Shown here piece after piece: positions 27,795-36,859 of a stretch of DNA of 64,000 nt (positions within the stretch are counted from its first letter, which is position 1; each line of letters starts with the position of its first letter). Made by a program: the position numbers and the translations under genes. This DNA comes from Pararhodobacter marinus. Lineage in GTDB: Bacteria > Pseudomonadota > Alphaproteobacteria > Rhodobacterales > Rhodobacteraceae. The notes under the pieces were generated by a model. That model was not told where the DNA came from, made no database searches, and saw only the letters and a program-made list of their open reading frames with translations. The DNA is taken from positions 372,001 to 436,000 of the forward strand of contig NZ_QEYD01000001.1 in NCBI RefSeq assembly GCF_003122215.1, in the 5' to 3' direction.

Positions 27795-28582
27795 CAGGAC
27801 TCTCCCCGTAGATCATTGTTATTCCTCAAAAATTCCTGCGAGAAGGCGCGATACGCCTGGGCGCCTTTCGAGCTCGGATCGTAGCTGATCGCCGGAATCG
27901 AAAAGGACGGTGCTTCACTCAAGCGGACATTTCTGGGGATCACGGTCTGATAGACAAGGTCCCCCAGCGTATCGCGCGCGTCGCGCTCCACCTGTTGTGA
28001 AAGGTTGTTCCGCTGATCGTGCATGGTCAGCAGAATGCCCTCGACCCGCAACGCGTTATTCGCCGTCTGGCGGATCTCACGGATGGTGAGCATGAGCTGT
28101 GACAGGCCCTCCAAGGCAAAAAATTCGCTCTGGAGTGGAATCAGCACCGAATGCGCCGCAACGAGCGCATTGACGGTCAGAAGGTTCAGAGACGGTGGGC
28201 AGTCTATCAGGACATAGTCGAAACCCATCGCGGCAAGCGCCGGACTGGCCAAGGCATCCTTCAACAAGTAGCTGCGCTTGTTGACATTGTAGAGCTGAAC
28301 GTCGGACGAAGACAGCTCGGTCGTTGAGGGAATGAGGCTGATCCCGGGCGTTTCGGTCTTGACGATGGTGGATTCCGGCGTCGCTTCCGCCAAGAGCAGA
28401 TCATACACCGTTTCCTGTCGTTGATCGAGCAACACGCCGAGGCCTGTGGAGGCGTTCCCTTGCGGATCCATGTCCACGACAAGAACCTTTCGTCCCTTTT
28501 CGGCAAGCCCGGCTGCGAGATTTATTGCTGTCGTCGTTTTCGCGACTCCACCTTTCTGGTTCGCGATCGCAATGATTTTCAT
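27794..28582 (-). CDS. parA: Chromosome partitioning ATPase ParA
   Basis: 262 residues. ParA forms nucleoid-bound gradients that pull ParB-parS complexes. The deviant Walker A is KGGVAKTTT near residue 10, followed by [10 protein letters not shown] and [13 protein letters not shown]. The ATG overlaps the rsmG stop (ATGA) and the stop overlaps parB, so rsmG-parA-parB are coupled. Confidence 0.97.
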   Translation of the reverse strand: MKIIAIANQKGGVAKTTTAINLAAGLAEKGRKVLVVDMDPQGNASTGLGVLLDQRQETVYDLLLAEATPESTIVKTETPGISLIPSTTELSSSDVQLYNVNKRSYLLKDALASPALAAMGFDYVLIDCPPSLNLLTVNALVAAHSVLIPLQSEFFALEGLSQLMLTIREIRQTANNALRVEGILLTMHDQRNNLSQQVERDARDTLGDLVYQTVIPRNVRLSEAPSFSIPAISYDPSSKGAQAYRAFSQEFLRNNNDLRGES

Positions 28583-29223
28583 GTGAGGCTGCCCAATCGG
28601 CGAAGATTTCTGAGAACAAGAACAACGCTGTCACGGTCGACGATGCTGTCGTGGCGGTCACATTCGAAGTGCCACGATTGCTGCGCCGCTTCAAGCTCTT
28701 GGCGCCAATTCCGCCCTTTTGCAAGGATACAGGCACCGCCCGGCGCAAGGTGACGCGCGCAATAGCCCAGGAGTTCGGGCATTGGTGCCAGAGCGCGCGC
28801 GGAGACGATGCCAGCCTTTACGTCGTCTGCGGTTTCAATCCGTTGAGTGACGACCTCCGTGTTCAATCCGAGCTCTCGCGATATGATCTTCAGGAAAGCT
28901 GATTTTCGTTTGTCCGCTTCCACGAGGAGCACCGTGGTCTCCGGCGCTCTCTCAGAAGCGACGATTGCGACAACGATTCCGGGCAAGCCTCCTCCCGATC
29001 CGATATCGCACCACCTGTCGGGGAAACCGGCCGGAACGTAGCGAACAATCTGAAGGGAATCGATAACATGCCGAGACCAGACATCAGCATATGTGTTTGG
29101 CGCGATCAGGTTGATCCTTCTCGACCACGCGACGAGGGCTTCTGAAAACCTGTCGAGCTGCTCCAATGTTTCACGTGAAACAGGGAAGCCGAGTGCCTCA
29201 GCTGCCTCTTCAGCGCGCGACAC
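28579..29223 (-). CDS. rsmG: 16S rRNA (guanine527-N7)-methyltransferase RsmG
   Basis: 214 residues. RsmG methylates G527 of 16S rRNA with S-adenosylmethionine. The SAM-binding motif is [13 protein letters not shown] and [11 protein letters not shown] is the later conserved block. The GTG start at 29223 gives [11 protein letters not shown] and overlaps the mnmG stop by 14 bases. Codons 14-19 (PVSRET) are written by a perfect parS palindrome, as is common for rsmG in alphaproteobacteria. Confidence 0.95.
   Translation of the reverse strand: MSRAEEAAEALGFPVSRETLEQLDRFSEALVAWSRRINLIAPNTYADVWSRHVIDSLQIVRYVPAGFPDRWCDIGSGGGLPGIVVAIVASERAPETTVLLVEADKRKSAFLKIISRELGLNTEVVTQRIETADDVKAGIVSARALAPMPELLGYCARHLAPGGACILAKGRNWRQELEAAQQSWHFECDRHDSIVDRDSVVLVLRNLRRLGSLT
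29167..29182. promoter_or_regulatory. parS site (perfect)
   Basis: TGTTTCACGTGAAACA, identical to the bacterial parS consensus, inside the 5' part of rsmG. Confidence 0.96.
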
Positions 29224-31078
29224 GGTGACGCTTTTCCTGCAGACGAATATGCGCCAGCACCGCCGACATGGCGGCAGGTGTCATGCCTTCGATCCGCTCA
29301 GCTTCACCGAGCGTGTTGGGCCGGTGATTGGACAGCTTTGTCTTCAACTCATTCGAAAGCGAGGCAATCAGAGTGTAATCGATCTCCTGCGGGATCATCA
29401 CAGCATTCTCTCGCTTCAGACGCTCAGCTTCGCGCAATTGTCTTTCGAGATAAGGTTCGTAGAAAGCATCGCGCCCGACTTGCTCAAGATCAGACAGGTC
29501 AATCCCGGGAAGATAGGGCAGCAAGTCCGCACAAGAGCGCTTTTCGGCAACGAGTTGGCCGGCGGCGTCCCGCCAACTACGCTTCTTCCCGGTCTTCGAA
29601 ACCAGCAGATTGAGCGCCAAAGCGACGTCGGGATCGACAAAATCCGCACTCATCTTTTTCGACGACGCTTGCAAGCGATTCATCTTCTCATCAAAGGCTT
29701 GCTTGCGATCTTCAGAAACAAGATTGGTATCGACCCCAATCGGCGTCAGTCGTTGATCGGCATTGTCAGCACGAATGCTCAAACGATACTCCGCCCGTGA
29801 CGTGAACATTCTATAAGGTTCGCTCACACCGCGATGGATCAGGTCGTCGATCATGACCCCTATATAGCTGTCGAAGCGGGACAAGACGAGCTCCTCAGCG
29901 CCCGTCGCGCGGGCCGCAGCGTTCGCGCCCGCAAGAAGACCTTGCGCGCCCGCCTCTTCATACCCCGTTGTGCCATTGATCTGACCAGCCAGAAAAAGCC
30001 CCGCTATATGGCGATGCTCCAAGGTCGCGCGCAATCCGCGTGGATCTAGGTAATCGTATTCGATTGCGTAGCCGATATGGCGAACCTCAACATTCTCCAA
30101 GCCTTTGATAGACCGAAGAAACTCAATCTGAACATCCCCGGGAAGGGAGGTCGAGATGCCGTTCGGATAAACAAGCTCGCTGCTCAGGCCCTCGGGTTCA
30201 AGAAAGACATTATGCCCCGATTTCTCGGCGAATCGAACGACCTTGTCTTCAATTGACGGGCAGTAGCGCGGGCCGACGCCGGAAATATTCCCAACGTGCA
30301 TCGCGGAAAGATGCAGATTCTTGGCAATGATCTCATGCGTCCGCGCGTTCGTCTCCGTGACACCGCAAGGAACTTGCCTCGCCTGGACAGTGCTTGTCTG
30401 AAAGGACAGAAATTCGGGATACTCGTCGCCCGGCTGTTCGCCAATGACGCCCCAATCAATGCTTGACGCAACCAGCCGCGCAGGTGTTCCGGTCTTCAAT
30501 CGCCCTATCCCGTCCGCCGCTTCACGGAGGCGATCTCCGAGCCGTTCCGCCGCCGGAGCTCCCCGACGACCCGCCGCAATCCTCTCGGTCCCAACATGGA
30601 TTTCCCCACGCAGGAAAGTGCCAGTCGCCAGAACGATCGCGCGGGCGAGGATTTCACTGCCATCGGCCAGAACGATCGCCTTTGCCTCACCGGAATCGAC
30701 GCGTATATCGACTACCTCGGCTTCAATGACATCAAGGCCTTGCTGCGCCGCCACATAGCGCTGAACGAACGCAGCGTAACGTTCCCGATCCGCCTGAACG
30801 CGCGGTCCCTGCACTGCCGGCCCGCGGGACCGGTTGAGCAGCCTGTACTGGATAGCAGCATAGTCCCCGGCACAGCCCATCATTCCGTCCAGTGCATCGA
30901 TCTCGCGCACAAGATGGCCCTTGCCGATCCCACCGATCGCGGGATTGCAGGACATCACACCCAAGTCGCTTTTCCGAAACGTAATCAATGCAGTGCGCGC
31001 ATTCCGGCGCGCTGCGGCCAAGGCAGCTTCGACACCGGCATGCCCGGCACCAACGACGATGACATCATATTGTTTCAC
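29210..31078 (-). CDS. mnmG: tRNA uridine-5-carboxymethylaminomethyl modification enzyme MnmG
   Basis: 622 residues, starting at GTG 31078 (MKQYDVIVVGAGHAG). MnmG is the FAD- and NADH-dependent partner of MnmE that builds cmnm5U at the tRNA wobble position. The FAD fold is VGAGHAGVEAA, then CNPAIGGIGKGHLVREID and GTFLRGEIHVG, and the C-terminal EIDYTLIASLSNE. The start codon lies inside a parS palindrome. It is followed by rsmG with overlap and preceded by mnmE after 11 bases. Confidence 0.96.
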   Translation of the reverse strand: MKQYDVIVVGAGHAGVEAALAAARRNARTALITFRKSDLGVMSCNPAIGGIGKGHLVREIDALDGMMGCAGDYAAIQYRLLNRSRGPAVQGPRVQADRERYAAFVQRYVAAQQGLDVIEAEVVDIRVDSGEAKAIVLADGSEILARAIVLATGTFLRGEIHVGTERIAAGRRGAPAAERLGDRLREAADGIGRLKTGTPARLVASSIDWGVIGEQPGDEYPEFLSFQTSTVQARQVPCGVTETNARTHEIIAKNLHLSAMHVGNISGVGPRYCPSIEDKVVRFAEKSGHNVFLEPEGLSSELVYPNGISTSLPGDVQIEFLRSIKGLENVEVRHIGYAIEYDYLDPRGLRATLEHRHIAGLFLAGQINGTTGYEEAGAQGLLAGANAAARATGAEELVLSRFDSYIGVMIDDLIHRGVSEPYRMFTSRAEYRLSIRADNADQRLTPIGVDTNLVSEDRKQAFDEKMNRLQASSKKMSADFVDPDVALALNLLVSKTGKKRSWRDAAGQLVAEKRSCADLLPYLPGIDLSDLEQVGRDAFYEPYLERQLREAERLKRENAVMIPQEIDYTLIASLSNELKTKLSNHRPNTLGEAERIEGMTPAAMSAVLAHIRLQEKRHRVAR

Positions 31079-31086
31079 GTGAAACA
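31071..31086. promoter_or_regulatory. parS site (perfect)
   Basis: TGTTTCACGTGAAACA across the mnmE-mnmG junction; it contains the mnmG GTG start (31078-31076). It is about 3 kb from the oriC candidate. Confidence 0.96.
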
Positions 31087-31089
31087 GCC

Positions 31090-32367
31090 CTACTTGCCGA
31101 TACAGAACGACGCAAAGATCCGTCCAAGGACGTCTTCTACATCTACGCGCCCGATAATGCCATCCAAAGCCCGGATTGCCGCCTTCACATCTTCCGCAAC
31201 GAGGTCCCAGTCAAGACCGCGCTCCAATGCCGTAAGGGCCGTATCGATCCCCTCCAGTGCCCGGCTCAGCTTGTCGAAATGGCGCTCCCGGGTGAAGACG
31301 GAACTCTCGCGTGACCGCTCCCGCAACTCAGCCGTAATCCGGTCCACAAGCTCGGTGACGCCCTGCCCATTGCGCACCGACAGCCCCTCCAGACCCCAAA
31401 GGTCAGCCTTCGACAGGATAATGATATCGCCCTCGGTCACATTCATCGGCACCTCGTCGGGCGCGCTTTGCAGAAACACCCGCAAATCCGCGCGCGCGGC
31501 CCGCGCTTGCCCGCGTTCGATGCCTGTCTGCTCGATCTCATCGTCCGACTGCCGCAATCCGGCGGTGTCGATCAAGGTCACTGACAACCCGTCCAGCTCC
31601 ATCCGGACTTCGATCACGTCCCGTGTGGTCCCCTCGCGCGACGAGGTGATCGCCGCTTCCCTTCCCGCCAAAGCATTGAGAAGCGTGGATTTTCCGGCAT
31701 TCACCCGCCCCACGATCGCCACCTCGAAGCCGCCGCGCACAGATTCCGAGGCACGGCGGCCGGCCATTTGATGTTGCAAGCTTGTCTGGACCGCCTTCAG
31801 CGGGGTCACCACTTGTACGGTCAGATCGTCGGGCAATTCCTCATCTGCGAAATCCAGCGCCGCTTCCATCATCGCCAGCGATTGCAACAGGTCCTCGCGC
31901 CAGCGTTCGACCATCGCCCGCGCCGACCCGTCCATGACGTCCAGCGCCTGGCGCCTTTGGGCATCGGTTTCGGCGTCTATCAGATCCGCCAGCGCCTCGA
32001 CCTCGGTCAGGTCCATGCGCCCGTTCAGGAAGGCGCGCCGCGTGAACTCACCCGCTTCCGCCGCTCGCACGCCTTCGACGGCAAGACAGGCGCGCAGCAT
32101 GGCCGCCACGACCGCGACACTGCCATGCACCTGAAACTCGCAGATCCGCTCACCGGTAAAGCTGTGACCCTGCTCGAAGGTCAGGACCAGCCCGGTATCG
32201 ATGACCGATCCTGACGCATCGCGGAACCGCGCCCAGCGGAAATCGCGCCCGGCAGGCGCAAATCCGGCAATTGCTTCGCAAAGCTCGAACGCCCGCTCGC
32301 CCGAGGCGCGGATGATTGCCACGCCCGCTCGGCCCTGCGCGGTGGCAAGGGCGACAATCGTGTCCAT
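31090..32367 (-). CDS. mnmE: tRNA modification GTPase MnmE
   Basis: 425 residues. MnmE is the dimeric GTPase and tetrahydrofolate-binding partner of MnmG. The N-terminal folate domain starts MDTIVALATAQGRAGV. The G domain has GRVNAGKSTLL (G1), DTAGL (G3) and SKAD where NKxD is usual (G4). The invariant C-terminal cysteine motif is CIGK at the very end. The protein is slightly shorter than the usual 440-460 residues, but all key parts are present. Confidence 0.95.
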   Translation of the reverse strand: MDTIVALATAQGRAGVAIIRASGERAFELCEAIAGFAPAGRDFRWARFRDASGSVIDTGLVLTFEQGHSFTGERICEFQVHGSVAVVAAMLRACLAVEGVRAAEAGEFTRRAFLNGRMDLTEVEALADLIDAETDAQRRQALDVMDGSARAMVERWREDLLQSLAMMEAALDFADEELPDDLTVQVVTPLKAVQTSLQHQMAGRRASESVRGGFEVAIVGRVNAGKSTLLNALAGREAAITSSREGTTRDVIEVRMELDGLSVTLIDTAGLRQSDDEIEQTGIERGQARAARADLRVFLQSAPDEVPMNVTEGDIIILSKADLWGLEGLSVRNGQGVTELVDRITAELRERSRESSVFTRERHFDKLSRALEGIDTALTALERGLDWDLVAEDVKAAIRALDGIIGRVDVEDVLGRIFASFCIGK

Positions 32368-32392
32368 CTGTCCCTCCGGATGAACGACCCGA

Positions 32393-33664
32393 TCACGAGT
32401 TCATGGAATCGAAGAACTCGCTGTTCGTCTTGGTCTGTTTCAGCTTCGAGATCAGGAATTCGATCGCATCCGTCGTGCCCATCGGGTTCAGGATGCGGCG
32501 CAGAACGAAGGTTTTCTGCAGGTTCGACTTGTCGACCAGCAGGTCTTCTTTCCGCGTCCCGGACTTGAGAATATCCATGGCCGGGAACACGCGCTTGTCG
32601 GCCACCTTGCGGTCCAGCACGATCTCCGAGTTGCCCGTTCCCTTGAATTCTTCGAAGATCACCTCGTCCATGCGCGAGCCGGTATCGATCAGCGCGGTGG
32701 CGATGATGGTCAGCGACCCGCCTTCTTCGATGTTCCGCGCCGCCCCGAAGAACCGCTTCGGCCGCTGCAGCGCGTTGGCATCGACACCGCCGGTCAGCAC
32801 CTTGCCCGAGGACGGAACAACGGTGTTGAAGGCCCGGCCCAGGCGGGTGATCGAGTCGAGCAGGATCACCACGTCGCGCTTGTGCTCGACCAGCCGCTTG
32901 GCCTTTTCGATCACCATCTCGGCCACCGCCACGTGACGCGTCGCCGGCTCGTCGAAGGTCGAAGACACGACCTCGCCCTTCACCGAGCGCTGCATGTCCG
33001 TGACTTCCTCGGGTCGCTCGTCGATCAGAAGCACGATCAGGTAGCATTCCGGGTGGTTCGACGCGATCGAATGGGCGATGTTCTGCATCAGCACGGTCTT
33101 ACCCGTGCGCGGCGGCGCCACGATCAGCGCGCGCTGGCCCTTGCCCAGCGGGACAACGATATCGATGATCCGCGCCGAGCGATCCTTGATCGTCGGATCC
33201 TCGATTTCCATGTTCAGCCGCTCATCGGGATAGAGCGGCGTCAGGTTGTCGAAATGGACCTTGTGGCGCGCGCGCTCGGGATCGTCGAAATTGATCGACG
33301 TCACCTTGGTCAGCGCGAAATACTTCTCGTTCTCGCCCGGTGCGACGATCACGCCTTCGATCGTGTCGCCGGTGCGCAGGCTGAACTGACGGATCATCTC
33401 GGGCGAGACGTAGATATCGTCCGGACCTGGAAGATAGTTGGCTTCAGTCGAGCGCAGAAAGCCGAAACCGTCCTGCAGAACCTCCAGCACGCCATCGCCG
33501 CCGACTTCCCAGCCATCCTCGGCGCGCTCTTTCAGGATCGAGAACATCATCTCGCCCTTGCGCATGGACGGCGCGTTCTCGATTTCCAGCTCTTCGGCCA
33601 GCGCCAGCAGCTCGGCGGGTGTCTGGGCTTTCAGCTCGGACAGGTTCAGTCGGTTCTCGGCCAT
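32393..33664 (-). CDS. rho: Transcription termination factor Rho
   Basis: 423 residues from the ATG at 33664 ([12 protein letters not shown]), with GGAGGG upstream; the longer reading to 33733 is less likely. Rho is a hexameric RNA helicase that ends transcription. The RNA-binding fold includes DGFGFLRS and [11 protein letters not shown]; Walker A is [10 protein letters not shown], the Q-loop region is [12 protein letters not shown], and [19 protein letters not shown] is conserved. It is the gene nearest the oriC candidate on the left and reads away from it. Confidence 0.97.
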   Translation of the reverse strand: MAENRLNLSELKAQTPAELLALAEELEIENAPSMRKGEMMFSILKERAEDGWEVGGDGVLEVLQDGFGFLRSTEANYLPGPDDIYVSPEMIRQFSLRTGDTIEGVIVAPGENEKYFALTKVTSINFDDPERARHKVHFDNLTPLYPDERLNMEIEDPTIKDRSARIIDIVVPLGKGQRALIVAPPRTGKTVLMQNIAHSIASNHPECYLIVLLIDERPEEVTDMQRSVKGEVVSSTFDEPATRHVAVAEMVIEKAKRLVEHKRDVVILLDSITRLGRAFNTVVPSSGKVLTGGVDANALQRPKRFFGAARNIEEGGSLTIIATALIDTGSRMDEVIFEEFKGTGNSEIVLDRKVADKRVFPAMDILKSGTRKEDLLVDKSNLQKTFVLRRILNPMGTTDAIEFLISKLKQTKTNSEFFDSMNS

Positions 33665-33762
33665 GCATAGCCCTCCACGATGCGCCCGGATCGGGGCCAG
33701 CATCGGATCAATCATAAAGTCTTCGGAAAACACGGGGTCCCGGACGGGTCCGCTTTGGCGTT

Positions 33763-33791
33763 TCTCTAAGCGAATGCACAGCCCGAGTCAA
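33763..33791 (-). promoter_or_regulatory. Predicted sigma-70 type promoter of rho
   Basis: On the minus strand: TTGACT (33791-33786), 17-base spacer, TAGAGA (33768-33763). It would give a leader of about 90 bases before the rho start. Confidence 0.45.
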
Positions 33792-33828
33792 TTGCGCCCC
33801 GGATCCATGCCGGGCGCGTTCAGGTCCC

Positions 33829-34170
33829 CATCTTTCTTAAAAAATAAGAAAAGAGAGAAAGGATAGATGATGATGATTGTCATGGGGATAACCGGAATTC
33901 TGGCTCTGCCCCCAGCTTTGTCCACAGGCTGGCGACGCGGGCCTTTCGGTAACAACGCGCGACAAACCCTTGGGATTCAGCGCTGAATCTGCCTTTCTCC
34001 CCACCGGGGCGCCGACCCTTTTCAGATCTTTCACACCCTGTGCATTGAGGTTTTCCCGTGTGGAGAAACCGGCCCGGCGGCTTGACTTTTCTGGGTGTAA
34101 CCGGCGATCTCTCGCCAGCACCCCCAGTGGCCCCCAATCCACCCAGAGATTTCGAGCAGACTTATCCACA
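33829..34170. other. Candidate chromosomal replication origin (oriC)
   Basis: The 505-base gap between rho (ends 33664) and maf (starts 34170) has no gene. It holds four DnaA-box-like 9-mers: TTATCCACA at 34162-34170 (perfect), TTGTCCACA at 33918-33926, and on the minus strand sites at 34059-34067 and 33883-33891, each with one mismatch. An A/T-rich purine tract at 33831-33880 could be the unwinding element and includes the inverted repeat TTTCTTA / TAAGAAA (33833-33839, 33845-33851). Genes on both sides point outward. In Caulobacter-type alphaproteobacteria oriC lies between the parAB-mnmG-mnmE-rho side and the maf-aroE-coaE-dnaQ side, with hemE and a regulatory gene added. All this supports oriC; function is inferred. 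Confidence 0.8.
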
Positions 34171-34766
34171 TGACTGTCCTCACCCTCGCTTCTGGCTCCG
34201 CGATCCGGGCGACGCTTTTGCGCAACGCAGGATTGCAGATCGCGGTCCAACCGGCGCGAATCGATGAGGAGATGCTGCGCGAGTCGCTTCTGGCCGAGGG
34301 CGCCGGCGCGCATGATCTGGCCGATGCCCTGGCCGAGCATAAGGCGCTGAAAGTCGCGCGCCGGAATCCGCAGGGGCTGGTCTTGGGCTGCGACCAGATC
34401 CTCGAATGCGACGGCCGGATCTTTGCCAAACCGCGCGATCCCGACGAGGCGCGCGCACAGCTCGATACGCTGCGCGGCAAGACTCACCGTCTGCACACCG
34501 CCGCCGTCCTGTTCGCCCAGGGCGAGCCGGTCTGGCGTCACTTCGCCACGCCCCGTCTGACAATGCGGGACTTTTCGGACGCGTATCGCGACGCCTATAT
34601 CGCCCGGAACTGGGACGAAATCCGGCATTGCGTCGGTGGCTATCAGATCGAGGCCGAGGGCCTGCGCCTGTTTTCCGCCATCGAGGGCGATCTCTTCAGC
34701 ATCCAGGGCCTGCCGCTGATCGAGCTTTTGCAGATCCTCACGCGTCGAAAGGATATCGACGGATGA
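34170..34766 (+). CDS. maf: Maf family nucleotide pyrophosphatase
   Basis: 198 residues. Maf proteins hydrolyse modified or canonical nucleoside triphosphates and are linked to division arrest. The N-terminal signature LASGSAIRATLLRNAG is a variant of the usual LASxSPRRxxLL; CDQILECDG and KPRDPDEARAQL follow. The ATG at 34170 shares its first base with a perfect DnaA box and has no Shine-Dalgarno, so translation may be leaderless or weak. It begins a tightly overlapping run maf-aroE-coaE-dnaQ. Confidence 0.9.
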   Translation: MTVLTLASGSAIRATLLRNAGLQIAVQPARIDEEMLRESLLAEGAGAHDLADALAEHKALKVARRNPQGLVLGCDQILECDGRIFAKPRDPDEARAQLDTLRGKTHRLHTAAVLFAQGEPVWRHFATPRLTMRDFSDAYRDAYIARNWDEIRHCVGGYQIEAEGLRLFSAIEGDLFSIQGLPLIELLQILTRRKDIDG

Positions 34767-35581
34767 CCCAGCTTCGCCTCGCCGGGGTAATCGGCGATCC
34801 GGTTGCCCATAGCCGCTCGCCCCGCCTGTTCCGTCACTGGTTGCAGCGCTACGGGCTCGAAGGGCACTATGTTCCCCTGCATATCAAGCCGGACGATTTC
34901 GCCGAGGCGCTGCGCATCCTGCCGCGCATGGGGTTCGTCGGCGTCAATGTCACCATCCCGCACAAGCACGACGCGCTGGGGCTGGCCGACACAGTGACCC
35001 GGCTCGCCGACCGGATCGGGGCCGCGAATACGCTGACCTTCACCAGATCGGGGATCGAAGCCGACAACACCGATGCCCATGGCTTTGCGCAGAATATCCG
35101 TGACGCGCATCCCGACTGGGCTCCGCGCGTCGTGTCCCTGATCGGGGCCGGCGGGGCCAGCCGGGCAGTGATCGCGGCGCTTCAGGATGCCGGGGCCGAG
35201 GAAATCCGCCTGACCAACCGCACCGGCGCCCGGGCCGAGGAACTGGCCGGTGAGCTGGGCGACGGCATCACCGTCATCCCCTGGGACGAGCGGGCGGCGA
35301 TGCTGGCGGGCTGCGACACGCTGGTCAACGGCACGGCGATGGGGATGTCGGGCAATCCGCCTCTGGATCTGCCGCTGGACGATCTGCCCGCCACGGCGCT
35401 GGTAACCGATCTGGTCTATACACCGATGGAAACGCCGCTTCTGGCCACCGCGCGCGCGCGGGGAAATCCGGTAGTCGACGGTCTGGGCATGCTTCTGCAT
35501 CAGGCGGTGCCGGGATTCGAGCGCTGGTTCGGCCATCGCCCCCGCGTTGACGAGGCTTTGCGCAAGGCGGTGCTCGGATGA
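34763..35581 (+). CDS. aroE: Shikimate dehydrogenase
   Basis: 272 residues from the ATG at 34763, overlapping the maf stop (ATGA). AroE reduces 3-dehydroshikimate with NADPH in aromatic amino acid synthesis. Substrate-binding residues are in DPVAHSRSP (SxS) and NVTIPHK (catalytic lysine); NTDAHGF and the nucleotide loop GAGGASRAV follow, then [12 protein letters not shown]. Confidence 0.96.
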   Translation: MTQLRLAGVIGDPVAHSRSPRLFRHWLQRYGLEGHYVPLHIKPDDFAEALRILPRMGFVGVNVTIPHKHDALGLADTVTRLADRIGAANTLTFTRSGIEADNTDAHGFAQNIRDAHPDWAPRVVSLIGAGGASRAVIAALQDAGAEEIRLTNRTGARAEELAGELGDGITVIPWDERAAMLAGCDTLVNGTAMGMSGNPPLDLPLDDLPATALVTDLVYTPMETPLLATARARGNPVVDGLGMLLHQAVPGFERWFGHRPRVDEALRKAVLG

Positions 35582-36174
35582 CCTTGGTTCTGGGGCTGAC
35601 CGGCTCGATCGGCATGGGAAAATCGACCACGGCGGGGTTCTTCCGCGAGGCCGGCGTGCCGGTCTGGGACGCCGATGCCGCCGTGCATGCGCTTTACGCC
35701 AAAGGCGGCGACGCCGTCGCGCCGCTGGCCGCGCTGCACCCGGCGGCGGTTGTCGACGGGGCCATCGACCGCGCCGCGCTGCGCGACTGGATCGCTACGG
35801 ACAAGAGCGCGCTTGCGCAGATCGAAGCGGTGGTTCACCCGCTGGTCGGCCAGTCGCGCGCCGATTTCATCGCCGCCCATGCCGACAAGCCGCTGGTCGT
35901 CGTCGATGTGCCGCTGCTGTTTGAAACCGGCGGCGAGAAGGGCGTCGATCGGGTGCTGGTCGTCTCCGCCCCGCCCGAGGTCCAGCGCGAGCGGGTTCTG
36001 GCGCGTCCCGGCATGACCGAGGCGCATTTTAGGACCATATTGTCGAAACAGATGCCCGATGCCGAGAAACGCGCGCGCGCCGATCACGTGATCCAGACGC
36101 TGGGTCTTGAACAGACCCGCCGCGCCGTGTTCGACTTGGTGGCAGGGCTGAGCGGAGAAACGCGCAATGCGTGA
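35578..36174 (+). CDS. coaE: Dephospho-CoA kinase
   Basis: 198 residues. CoaE does the last step of coenzyme A synthesis. The P-loop is [22 protein letters not shown] is the substrate block and [10 protein letters not shown] the conserved lid-side motif. The ATG overlaps the aroE stop and the stop overlaps dnaQ by eight bases. Confidence 0.96.
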   Translation: MTLVLGLTGSIGMGKSTTAGFFREAGVPVWDADAAVHALYAKGGDAVAPLAALHPAAVVDGAIDRAALRDWIATDKSALAQIEAVVHPLVGQSRADFIAAHADKPLVVVDVPLLFETGGEKGVDRVLVVSAPPEVQRERVLARPGMTEAHFRTILSKQMPDAEKRARADHVIQTLGLEQTRRAVFDLVAGLSGETRNA

Positions 36175-36859
36175 AATCGTCATGGACACGGAAACCACCG
36201 GCTTCGAGCCGTCCGAGGGACACCGGCTGGTGGAGATCGGCGGTGTCGAGCTGGTCAACCACATGCCGACCGGACGGACCTATCACCAATACATCAACCC
36301 CGAGCGCGACATGCCGGAAGAGGCGTTCAACGTGCACGGGTTGTCGGCGGATTTCCTGCGCCCGCAGCCGAAATTCAACGAGATCGCGGACGATTTCGTC
36401 GCGTTCTTCACCGGCGCGACGCTGGTGATCCACAACGCCGCCTTCGACATGAAGTTCCTGAATTTCGAGCTGGAGAAATCCGGCCGCCCAAAGCTTCAGA
36501 ACAAGGTCGTCGACACGCTGGCCATCGCCCGGCGGCGTTTCCCGGGCTCGCCCGCCTCGCTGGATGCGCTGTGCCGGCGGTTCGGCATCGACAACTCGTC
36601 GCGGACGTTGCACGGCGCTCTGCTCGACTCGGAGATCCTGGCCGAGGTCTATCTGGAACTGATGGGCGGGCGTCAGCCGGATCTGGTGCTCGGTGGGGCC
36701 GGGTCGTCGCGCGGCGGCGGTTCGGTCGACAGCCAGTGGCGCCCGCGCGCCCGTCCGGTGCCGCTGCCTTCCCGCCTGACGGCGGACGAGGCCGCGGCCC
36801 ATGCCAAGCTGGTCGAAAAGATGGGCGAAGCGGCGATCTGGGCGCGCTATGGCTCCTGA
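36167..36859 (+). CDS. dnaQ: DNA polymerase III epsilon subunit
   Basis: 230 residues. The proofreading 3'-5' exonuclease of the replicative polymerase. Exo I is [10 protein letters not shown], Exo II lies in [13 protein letters not shown] and Exo III is [14 protein letters not shown]. The C-terminal tail is basic and low in complexity ([11 protein letters not shown]), where the polymerase alpha contact lies in this family. Its place near oriC matches related genomes. Confidence 0.96.
   Translation: MREIVMDTETTGFEPSEGHRLVEIGGVELVNHMPTGRTYHQYINPERDMPEEAFNVHGLSADFLRPQPKFNEIADDFVAFFTGATLVIHNAAFDMKFLNFELEKSGRPKLQNKVVDTLAIARRRFPGSPASLDALCRRFGIDNSSRTLHGALLDSEILAEVYLELMGGRQPDLVLGGAGSSRGGGSVDSQWRPRARPVPLPSRLTADEAAAHAKLVEKMGEAAIWARYGS

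Noticed and set aside
29093-29800. Plus-strand open frame across rsmG and mnmG
   Set aside because: No ribosome binding site and no family features; both genes on the other strand are complete.
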